Shown: in pieces, positions 1 through 9,600 of the stretch
Layout: every line of letters starts with the position of its first letter
Numbering within the stretch: the stretch's first letter is position 1
Source: Chloroflexota bacterium
GTDB lineage: Bacteria > Chloroflexota > UBA11872
Direction of reading: 5' to 3'
DNA: 10,244 nt
Assembly: GCA_028875175.1 (NCBI GenBank)
Contig: JAPPFO010000007.1
Coordinates: 1 to 10,244 of the forward strand
Translations under genes and position numbers: made by a program
Notes under the pieces: model-generated
The model's input: only the letters and a program-made list of their open reading frames with translations
What the model was told of the DNA's origin: nothing
Databases searched by the model: none

Positions 1-4
1 CCGC

Positions 5-63
5 GAGGGAGCGCAAGGTGTTCGTTCTCGCTCCTTCGCCCGCTCGACTTGAGCGAGAGTCGA
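5..63. repeat. Cluster of short inverted repeats downstream of the discrete ACP
   Basis: GGAGCG at 8-13 pairs with CGCTCC at 29-34, and the pairing extends to 5-6 with 36-37 across one mismatch in the minus-strand RNA. TCGACT at 44-49 pairs with AGTCGA at 58-63. CGCTC at 41-45 can alternatively pair with GAGCG at 51-55. No T run follows on the minus strand, so a classical intrinsic terminator is not supported. The cluster begins 23 bases past the ACP stop and could form structure in the 3' end of the transcript. It may also be chance in GC-rich DNA. Confidence 0.3.
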
Positions 64-85
64 ATGCCCTCGCAGGATTATGTGG

Positions 86-331
86 CTAGGCGGCTTGCGA
101 GTTGATGTACGCGGCCAAGTCCTTCAAGGTGCTGAAGTCCGCGCACTCGTCCGGGGTCAGCGGGACGTCGAACTCCCGTACGATCACCTTCGCAAACGCA
201 ACAAAGTCCATGGAAGGAACGCCGGCGTCGGTAAGGCTGACGTTCAAGTCGGCCGGCACGTTCACGGGCTGACCATCCACTTCCAGGTTTTCGGCGACGA
301 GAGTTCTGAGGCGGTCTTCAGTCGAGGCCAT
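86..331 (-). CDS. Discrete acyl carrier protein, 81 residues
   Basis: A stand-alone carrier protein that would be phosphopantetheinylated and hold acyl groups as thioesters in the cytoplasm. Length and helix layout fit the ACP family: helix 1 ERLRTLV-like start (STEDRLRTLVAENLEV), the helix 2 site around Ser40, and an end segment FSTLKDLAAYINSQ matching helix 4. Ser40 lies in DAGVPSMDFVAF, where DSLD would be usual, so Pro39 and Met41 replace the conserved Asp and Leu. It is very unlike ACP1, so it is not a detached copy of it. ATG at 329-331 is chosen because the protein then begins just before helix 1; GTG at 466 would add 45 residues with no carrier features. It lies 316 bases downstream of the synthase on the same strand, and the synthase ends in KS2-AT2 without its own ACP, so it is the likely partner of KS2. 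Stop TAG at 86-88. Confidence 0.88.
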   Translation of the reverse strand: MASTEDRLRTLVAENLEVDGQPVNVPADLNVSLTDAGVPSMDFVAFAKVIVREFDVPLTPDECADFSTLKDLAAYINSQAA

Positions 332-647
332 GAGGGCAATTCCATCCTGCAGGGGCCGTAGGGCCGGAGAATCGGCAAGTGTAGCAGCGGGGCGCGTAGT
401 CGTTTGCGAGAAAACAAGCGCTGTGGATTGCAGCGCTCGTATCGAGGCCGCGACGCCTCCTGGCACGTCCCAATAGCATCAAGTTGAGAAGGTGGCGGGC
501 AGAAGCCGGTGCGGCCCGTGAAGCGAGTTACCCGGCCGGGTCTGCGGCCGTGGCAGGGCAAAGTCTCGGCGACGACGATGCCCTATGCCGACAGTACGGA
601 TTCCCGGGGTGCGCATGATGAGCCCAATGCGCCTGGTGCTTCGAGGC
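332..647. other. Gap between the synthase and the discrete ACP, no convincing gene
   Basis: This 316-base stretch has overlapping open frames on both strands, but none gives a protein with recognisable motifs. Its right edge, just after the synthase stop, retains a short in-frame resemblance to the linker that follows AT1 (see findings). No strong Rho-independent terminator (GC stem plus T run) was seen. A weak TACACT hexamer lies 47 bases before the ACP start, without a matching -35 element. The length could accommodate a separate promoter for the ACP gene, but none is supported. Confidence 0.6.
340..348 (-). promoter_or_regulatory. Possible ribosome binding site of the discrete ACP gene
   Basis: Reading on the minus strand, AGGATGGAA precedes the ATG at 331. 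Its GGAA core leaves 8 bases to the start, an acceptable distance; the upstream AGGA is 13 bases away. The match to the Shine-Dalgarno consensus is modest. It supports the ATG at 331 over the GTG at 466. Confidence 0.4.
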
Positions 648-3600
648 CTAGACCCAGTGGTGCCGGCGCTGGAAGGGGTACATGGGCAGTGCGACCCGTC
701 GTCTCGCTTCGCCAGCGAAGAGGCTGGAGAACCTGGGCGTGAGTCCCGCCTGATAGGCGGCCACAATGGCGTCGACGAATCCGAGCTCAGGCGATGCACC
801 GTTCGGGGAAGGCCTGCGCAGCGACGATATCGCGACGGGAGCACGGACCGGCTCGGCGGCTGTGGATGTGGCAGGCCAGCACTCGATCACCAGCGGTTTG
901 AGCGCGACATCCGGACCAATCTCCACGACGACCGCGCTGGCGAGGGCGGCGAGCGTCTGAACGCAGCGCGCGAAGTTAACCGGCTCGCGAATCTGCCGAT
1001 GCCAGTAGGTGGCATCAAGCGCCTGATCCGATGCAACGACACGTCCGGTCACGCTGCTGACCAAGTTCAGCGTGGGTGAGACGATCGCAACATCGCGCAG
1101 GGCGGCTTCAAGGCTGCCTTCCAGGGCGAGTCCCGCACCAGGAAGCGCCGCCAATAGCGCGCCTCGGGCCGACGCAAAGCGGAGGCCGTCTTCCAGGCTG
1201 ATGACTCCTGCCGCCTGGGCAGCGGCGACCTCACCCACACCCTCGCCAGCGACCGCCGTTGGGCGGATTCCAATGCTTGCCCATAGCGCTGTCAGCGCGC
1301 ACTCGAGCGCATAGACTGCCGGCTGAGCCCAGCTCGGGTCGTCCAGGCTGCTGGCGGCGGTTTCCCGACCAAACATGATGTCCAGCAAGGAAGCGCCTCG
1401 CTCATCGCGCAGGACCGCGTCGCAGTGATCAAGTACCGCCCGTGCCACGGGCTCGGTCCGGTAGACATCTTCGCCCATACCAAGCCACTGGCTGCCATGT
1501 CCGGAATACACGAAGGCCACTCTGGGGGGCGACTGAGGTACGGGTTCCACCGTGGACTGAGCCAGCGTGCGCAGCCCTTCGCGCATGGAGTCGGTGTCGC
1601 CAAAGGCCAGGCCCGCCCGGAAGTCAAAGTGGCTGCGCCCCACGCTCGCCGTCCATGCCAAGTCCGCGAGGTCGGCGTGAGCCACGGTGCCCGCAGGCTG
1701 ACGGTCGAGCCACGACAGATAGCGCCTTGCAAGTTGGCGCAGCGCGAGGTCTGATTTCGCGGACAAGGGCAACAGTCGCGTCTCGCGCTCGCTTAGCTCT
1801 AATGTTGGCGGGGAAATCCGGGCAACGATTTCTGGCATCGACACCTCGACCCGACGGGGCGTGCCGGCCGGAATGCGTAAATCACCCTGCCGAACGGCCG
1901 GATTTTCCTGAGAGTCGTAGCCCTGAACCACGACGTTCGCATTCGTTCCGGACATACCGAATGCACTCACGGCCGCCACGGGTGGCCGGTCAGGAGCGGT
2001 CGGCCACGGCGTGTCGCTCGATGCCACCCGTACGGGCAGCTGATCCCAGTCGAGCTGTGGGCTCGGGGTGCTGTAGTGCAGCTGCCTGGGAATCATCCGC
2101 TGGTGCATGGCCAGCACGGTCTTGATCAGACTGGCGATACCGGCCGCCCACTCCAGGTGGCCGATATTGGCTTTCACCGAGCCGATGAGCAGCGGCCGGT
2201 CGGGGTCACGGCCCTGGCCGTAGACGGACGCCGCAGCCTGGACTTCGATTGGATCGCCGAGAGCCGAGCCGGCGCCGTGGGCTTCAAGATAGTCAACGTC
2301 GGCCGGATCGATACGGGCCCTCGACAGCGCGTCTCTGAGCACCTGCTCCTGGGCCGGCCCATTTGGCACGGTGAGGCCGGCGCTCGCGCCGTTCTGATTG
2401 ATGGCGGAGCCGCGAAGCACAGCCCAGATCCGGTCACCGTCCGCTTCCGCGTCGCGCAGGCGCTTCAGCACGACCATGCCGCAGCCGTCGCTGCGCACAA
2501 AGCCGTCGGCCGCGGCGTCGAAAGTCCGGGAACACCCGCTCTCCGACAGCATTCCGAGATCGTCCAGGAAGCGGGTGATCCCACGGGACAAGGGAACATT
2601 GACCCCGCCAACCAGTGCCATATCGGCTTCGCCCCGTTGCAAACCTGCGATGGCCTGGTGTACTGCGACCAGCGATGACGCGCACACCATGTCCAGCGGC
2701 ATGGCCGGTCCCTCCAGGCCGAGCACATAGGACACGCGCCCAACGGTCATGCTGCCGGCGGTGCCGACGAAGCTGTCCTCCTCGCCGCTGGCGAGGATCA
2801 AGTCTCGATACTCGTTGCCGCCAACGCCGATGTACACACCGGTCTTGCTTCCCCGCAGCCCGTCGGGATCAATGCCGGCATCCTCAAGGGCGTGCCAGGT
2901 CGTCTCCAGCAGCAGCCGTTGGCGTGGATCCATAAGTCGCGCTTCGATTGGCGCGATGCGGAAGAAGCGTGAGTCGAACCGCTCAATGTCGTCCAGAAAG
3001 GCACCGCGACGGAAGACGGGATCCTCGCTGGCTGGGTCGCCAAAGGCTCTGTACCAAGCACCCGATTCCTGACGTCCGTTTCTTACCGAATCCACACCAG
3101 CCTTCAGCTGTCGCCAGAAGGCGAGCGGACTTTCCGCGCCCGGAAAGCGACATCCCATGCCGATGATTGCGATGCCATCGTCCGCAGGTGCAGCCCGCGG
3201 CTGGGGCTCCGGGGAGACCACCGACGGCAGGGCCGGGGTCTCATCCCCCTGGCCGAGTTCTCCGACCAAGTGCTCGGCGAGGGTCTCGATGTCCGGGTAG
3301 TCGAAGACCATGGTGTTTGACGCGGTGTACTCGCCGGCGAACGCACGGTTGAGGCGATTGCGAAGCTCAACCGCCATCAATGAGTCCATCCCGAGATCGA
3401 AGAATCCGACCGTGGGCGCCGGTGCCGTGGATAGACGCAGGACGGCCTGCACCTCCTGCTGTAGAAAGGACGCCAGCACCTCTTGGTGCTCGGCCGCAGG
3501 TGCGCTCCGCAACCGGGTCAGCAGGTCTTCGGACGCGGCCGAGGCATCGGTGCCGTCGTCGTCGGCGGACGACAGCAGATCTTCGAGGAAGGCCGGACGT

Positions 3601-6600
3601 TCTTCGACGGCTTCTTCGAAGACCGACCAGTCCATGGACATTACGACGGACGCCGTGGCGTCCTGGCGCACCAGCCGTTCAAGGGCCCTGATGCCTTGCT
3701 GTGGGGTGAACCAGCGGCCCCCGAGTGCCGCCCGGCGCCGCTCGATTCGCTCCCGCTGTTCGGCGGCTTCACCGATCTCCGACCAGGCGCCCCAGGCAAT
3801 GGCCTGGCCTGGGAGTCCGAGGGCACGCCGGTGCCCGGCAAGCTGATCGAGAAAGGCATTGGCGGCGGCGTGGTTGGCCTGGCCAGGATTGCCCATGACG
3901 CCGACCCTGCTGGAGAAGAGGATGAACAAATCCAGATCGCGGTTCTGCGTCGCACGGTGCAGGTGCCAGGCACCCAAGATCTTGGGCCACAGCACCTGCT
4001 CGAAGCTTGCCCACGTCTGATTGGTGAGGGCGGCGTCCGAAAGCACGCCCACGCTATGGATAACGCCACCGAGCGACGGTAGCGTCGCGTCGATTCGCTC
4101 CAACATCCGATCGATCGCCGCGGGGTCGGTGGCATCCGCGAGTTCAACTTCAACCCGGACTCCGCGTCCGCGCAGCGCATCAATGGCCGCCTGAGCCTCA
4201 GCATCCGGGTCGCGGCGGCCGTTAAGCACGATGGCGCCGGCGCCGTGATCAGCCAGCCAGCCGGCCACCGCGCATCCGATGCCGCCGAGGCCGCCGGTCA
4301 CCAGGTAGGTGCGATCCTGCCGAAGGCGGCCGCTCACGATTGGCGGCGCCGTCAAGACGATCTTGCCCACGTGCCGAGCCGACCGCATGAAGTCCAGGGC
4401 GGCTCCAGCCTCGGCCAGAGGCCATCGACTATGGATGATGGGCTTCAGGACTCCGGCCGAGAGCTGCGCCATCACCTCGCGCAGGACCTCGCCGACCCAA
4501 GCCGGATCGGTCTTCTTGAGGACGTCCAGTTCCAGAATGTCGTAGGCGACATCCGGACGAATTGCCGCCATCTCGTCCTCGGTCAGGATGTCGCGCCGCG
4601 CCAACTCGACGAATCGACCACCACGGGCCAGGCACGACAGGCTGGCCTCGATGAAGCCCTCGCTGGTGAGGCTGTTCAGCACCACGTGCACGCCCTTGCC
4701 GCCGGTGGCTTCGAGGATTTCCTCGCCGAAGGCGGTCTGGCGGCTATCGAACACGTGCTCGACGCCGAGTGAGCGCAGATAGGCCTGCTTGGGAGCGCTG
4801 GCCGTGGCATACACCTCCGCCCCCGCCGCTTGAGCCAACTGAATGGCCGCCAGACCGACCCCGCCGGCGCCAGCGTGAATCAGTACTCGCTCGCCGGCTT
4901 CCAGCCCTGAGTACGCGTAGGAGAGGGCCGCCGAGACGAACGCGCTCGGAATCGTGGCCAAATCCGAGACCGACAGCCCCGCGGGAGCCGGCGCCACCAA
5001 TTCCTCGCGGGTGACCATCTCCGGGCCGAAGGCTCCAAAGCCCAGGCCAACCACGTGGTCGCCGACGTTGACGGTCGAGACCTCTGAGCCGACATCGAGA
5101 ACGCGACCGCACATTTCTCGGCCGAGATCGCCCTCCTCGATAAACCCGAGCGATCGGAAGACATCCCAGAAGTTGAGGCCGGCGGCCTGGACGCTGACGC
5201 GAACTTCCTTCGACTCCAGCGTGCGTCCAGGAAGTTGCTTGACCTCTGGTTGATCGAACACACCGCTGCGGTCCGGCGCGAGAACCCACGACGAGTCGTC
5301 CGGCAGCGTTAGCCGCCGGGCCGCGGTCCCTGGCCGTACCAGGCGTGCTCCAAGCCGACGGCCGGAGCGATACGCGATGTGGTTTTCCTGGTCGGGATAC
5401 ATCAGCTCGTTCACGAGGTCGGCCAGCAGGGGTGGAGCATTGGGTTCCAGGTCGATCATTCGCGGCTGCAGCTGGGGGGCCTCAAGGGCGACGACCTTGC
5501 CCAGTCCCCAAAGGACGGCGCCGGAGATCTCTCCGATGCGCTCCCGCTCCAGAATCTGCGCTCCACGGGTTACGAACCAAAGGCCGTTGGCGGGAAGGAC
5601 GTCAGCGTCGGCCACGCCTTGCACCAGGGCCAGGGCGCTGGCGCCGGCGTGGCGAACGTCCGCTCCTATTTCCACGGTGGTTGCCTGAGGGCCGTGGCCG
5701 TCAAGAGCTTGTAGGTGTACGACCCCGTTGAAGGGGATATCCCGAGGCAGTGCCTCGATCAGCGATTGCCACGCGTCGCGACTCTCGGTGTCCAGCGCGG
5801 GTCGAAGAATCGCGGGGCTTTCTGTCGCAGGCTTGCCGGCGGCCGACGCTTCGGCGTTTGCCAACACCACCGTCTGATTGCGCGCGGTCAACTCCGCTGC
5901 GAGTTCCTCCGCCACGCCACATCTGTCGGCTGTAAGCACCCAGACGCCCGCAGGCTCCGCGACCTGCGCCGGTCCCCGCGCCACGATGACGCCTTTGTCC
6001 AGGGTCTGGGTGGAGTCAGACTCGTCGACCCCAAGGACTTCAACCTCCTCAAAACCGGAGTCGCCGAGCGCCTGCCGCCAGACCGGGGGACCGGCCAGGG
6101 CGTGGTGCGGGCGGTAGTCGTCGGCGAATCGCCACCAGCCGTCCAGCTGGCCGAATGTCAGGTCCATCCAGCCGACGCCGCTGAGGTTCTCAAGCGCGAT
6201 CAGTTGCCCGGACGGCGCAAGCAGATCTCGGCAGTGTCCCAGCGTGTCCACCAGGTAGCGCGTGGCGTGAAGCACGTTGGAGGCAATGAGTAGGTCGTAG
6301 CCGTGGCGGTCGAAGCCCTGGGCGATGGGGTCCCGTTCGATGTCCAGCGGACGGTACTCAATGCATCCGTCGCCATCGCCGAAGCGCGCCTCGGCCTCGG
6401 CGAAGAATCCTGCGGAAATGTCGGTGTAGGTGTAGTCGAACCGACCCGCAGGAAGCTCGGGAAGCACGGAGGCGGTGGCAGACCATGTGCCGGCGCCGAC
6501 TTCAAGCACTCGAAGCCGCCGTCCGTCGGGCAGCGCGGCGACTAGGGGCTGGACCGCGTCCGCCAGCATTCGGTTTGCGGCGCGCGCAACGGGCGCTTTC

Positions 6601-9600
6601 AAGTAGAGATCGGCCGCGGTTGGTTCGCCGCTGCTGAAGAGCAGTGTCAGCGGATCGGCGTTACCGCGGAGGACCTCGGCTAGCGCGCGGCCAGACCGTC
6701 GGAAGAGCCCGATTTCGGTCTGGCCGTCCGGGTACCGGTCCATCATCCCGTCAGCGAACTCTTCGAGATCGCCTGGCATGCGGTCCGGCAGCGGATCATC
6801 CGGTCCCACGAGTACCGTGAATCCGTCGTTCGTCTCCTCCACCACACCTGACCTGGCGAGCATTTCGAACATGCGGCGGAAGACGCGTCGGTGCTCCGGA
6901 AGTACGTCGAGCTGTGGACGTAGGGCTTCGGGATCCACGGTTTCGCCGACGATCCGCTGCCACCCCAGGTCCTCCAGCGTGGCCAGCGCGCGTGAGCGCG
7001 ACCACCGCTCCAGGTCGGCTAGCAGCGCGTTTCGGCCCTGAGGATCGACTCCCGCGTCGGTCAGATAGCCGGTGAATAGCTGCGACCTGGCGGCTATTTC
7101 GGTAGGACCTGGGAAGAAGTCCGCTGACTCGATCCCGGGCGGCAGTTCGCGTTCGCGCCACGCCACTTCATATAGAAGGTCGTCTATGCCCTCGACCGCC
7201 GAGAGGAGGGCCGCTCGGGTGGCCCGCTTGACCGTGTATCCGGTCAGGCCACCGAGGAACACGCCGTTGGGATCGTAGATGCGTAGTTCGCCGCTCAGGA
7301 CTTCCGGTGGCTCAGGTGACTCTGACTCCTGCGAGGCCTCATCCATGACTACGTGGCAGACGACTCGATTTGGCAGACGTCGCGTCAGCCACAGCCGCTC
7401 CCAGCCGAAGGGCAGGTAGGTTGCCTCCCCGGGAGCGCCGGACATGTTGCGAGCCAGGCCCACGACCTGAAAGCAGCCGTCGAGCACGAGTGGGTGAACG
7501 TCCAGGTCGTTACGGCCAACGGAATCGGGCAGGCGGACTTCAGCCAGGGCCTCGCCGGGACCGGACCAAGCGTTCCCCAGAGTGCGGAAGAACGGACCCA
7601 AATCTATCCCGGTGCTTGTCTTGGCCTGGTAGTAGGCAGGCACATCGGCGGGCGAAAGGCGGCCCTTCAGCTCTTCGAGATCAACTCGATCGCCGCCTTC
7701 GGGCAACGGGGCAGCTGCTGGCACGCGAGTCTCCACGTGCAGCGTCCACTCTTCGTCGCTGCCCTGGCTGTAGATCTGGACGCCGCGCGACGACGCTTGC
7801 TCGGCAGCGTCGAGCACGACCTGCATCCTGCGGCCTTCATCGCCTGGTTCATCCTGAGAACCCTGGTCGGAAAAGACCATGGCGCTGTGCAGTTGCATGT
7901 CTTCCACGACCAGCGCGCCGCTGCCTTCGGCCTGCGAGGCCGCGGCCGCCATGGCCGCGTAGAGGGCGCCGGGAGCCACGAGGCGATTGAAGACCCGGTG
8001 GTCGTTCAGCCACTCGGGATCCGACGGGATCACTTCCGTTTCGAACGTAACTTCTCCGCGAGCGGACTCGTGGCGGACGCCCAGCAAGGGGTGACCGGCG
8101 GTTGGCCCCCGGTGCCTGGACGGCTCGAGCCAGTGGCGGCGGCGTTGAAATGGATAGCTCGGCAGTGAGATTCGACGCCGAGTCTCGGCAGCAAAGAGTC
8201 CTTCAAATGAAATATCCAACCCCGCCTCATAGGCTTCCGCGACAGCGTCAATGAATGTGCTCTCGGCTTCCGGAGTCGACGCATCGCGTGGCGGTCGCCG
8301 CAGGCTGGCGAGCACGCGTGGGGCCTCGGGCGTGTCCCGCCCGGATGCCGCGTCGGGCCAGGCCAGTGTGGTCATGGGCCCAAGCACCGCGTGCGGACCA
8401 ATCTCGATCACCAGGTCGACGCCTAGGTCGGCCAGCGTTCTGACGCCGCCCGCGAACGCCACGGGCTGTCGAGCGTGGCGCCGCCAATAGGCGCTATCAA
8501 GCGCGGTGCCTGGCTCCACTTTCTGGCCGGTCAAGTTGCTGACGAGGGTCAGGGCGGGCGGCTCAAATGCCAGAGCGCGAAGGAAAGCTCCCAGCTTGAC
8601 GAGGGCTGGCTCGACCAAGCCGCTGTGAAACGCGCGGGTTGTGTTCAGCCGTCGTACCCGGATGCCGCCTGATTTGAAGCGCTTCGAGATGATCTCGATT
8701 TCCGCAGCCGTACCGCTCACCACCTGGTGGGCGCCGTTGTCGGCCGAAACGCTCAAACCGACGCCATCGGATGCCGCGTTTGTCTCCGCAACCGCTGTCG
8801 CGACGAGTGCCGGAGGCGCGAAGACCGCGGCCATGGCGCCGTGCGGTGTTGCCGACAGGAGGGCGCCACGGGCCGCCGCAAATCGCATTCCGTCTTCCAG
8901 GCTGAATACGCCCGCCGCCTGCGCCGCCGCCAGCTCGCCGACGCTGTGCCCCATGACGACGTCGGGTTGGATACCTACGCTGGACCAGAGGGCGGTCAGA
9001 GCGCATTCCAACGCATAGAGGGCGGGCTGCTCCCACGCGGTGTCGCCCAGTTCGCCCGTAGCTCCGGGCCTACCAAACATCACATCCAGCAGCGAGGCCC
9101 CGCGTTCTTTGCGGAAAGCGGCTTCGCAGCGGTCCAGCACGGCCCGCACCACGGGCTCGGTCTCGTACAAGGTCTGGCCCATGCCGACCCACTGGCTGCC
9201 CTGTCCGGTGTAGGCGAAAGCCACCTTGGTCACTGTCCGAGGCTGGACGTCTGGAGCCGCCTCGGCCACGGATCGGAGTTGATTCCGCAGCGACTCGGTG
9301 TCGCTGAACACCACGCCGGATCGGTAGTCGAAGTGACTCCTTCCGACTCCGGCGGTCCAGGACATGTCCGACAGAAGCGGGTCCGAGGCGGCACCTTCTG
9401 AGACGGCTTTCGCGGTCCGTTCGTCGAGCCAGGTCAGGTAGCGCTGCGCAAGTTCGCGGAGAGCTTGATCTGACTTGCCTGACAGTGGCAGGACGCGATC
9501 CAGTCGCTGACCGAAATGCTCGTCGGGCGGCGCCTGATGGGGCATCGATACGGCCACCGTCTGCGGAACGCCCGCCATCGGCGACTCTTGCTCTGGCGCG

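Noticed and set aside
378..383. TACACT as a -10 element for the discrete ACP gene
   Set aside because: No recognisable -35 hexamer lies 16-18 bases upstream; one weak hexamer is not a promoter.
456..461. Perfect AGGAGG on the minus strand
   Set aside because: No ATG, GTG or TTG follows at a usable distance, so it does not serve a visible gene and is probably chance.
332..466. 45-residue N-terminal extension of the discrete ACP from a GTG at 466
   Set aside because: The added residues show no carrier motif or targeting signal, and the ATG at 331 places the start just before helix 1 as in other small ACPs.
497..560. GC-rich inverted segments in the gap as an intrinsic terminator
   Set aside because: The CGGCC-type repeats do not form a clean stem and no T run follows on the minus strand.
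4245..4772. Long plus-strand and alternate-frame open reading frames across the synthase
   Set aside because: They are shadows of the GC-rich coding strand with low-complexity Arg/Pro/Ala composition and no family motifs, while the minus frame encodes clear domains.
5325..5954. Structural KR subdomain as a second, dead ketoreductase
   Set aside because: Fully reducing modules always carry a truncated non-catalytic half here, so its missing catalytic residues are normal.
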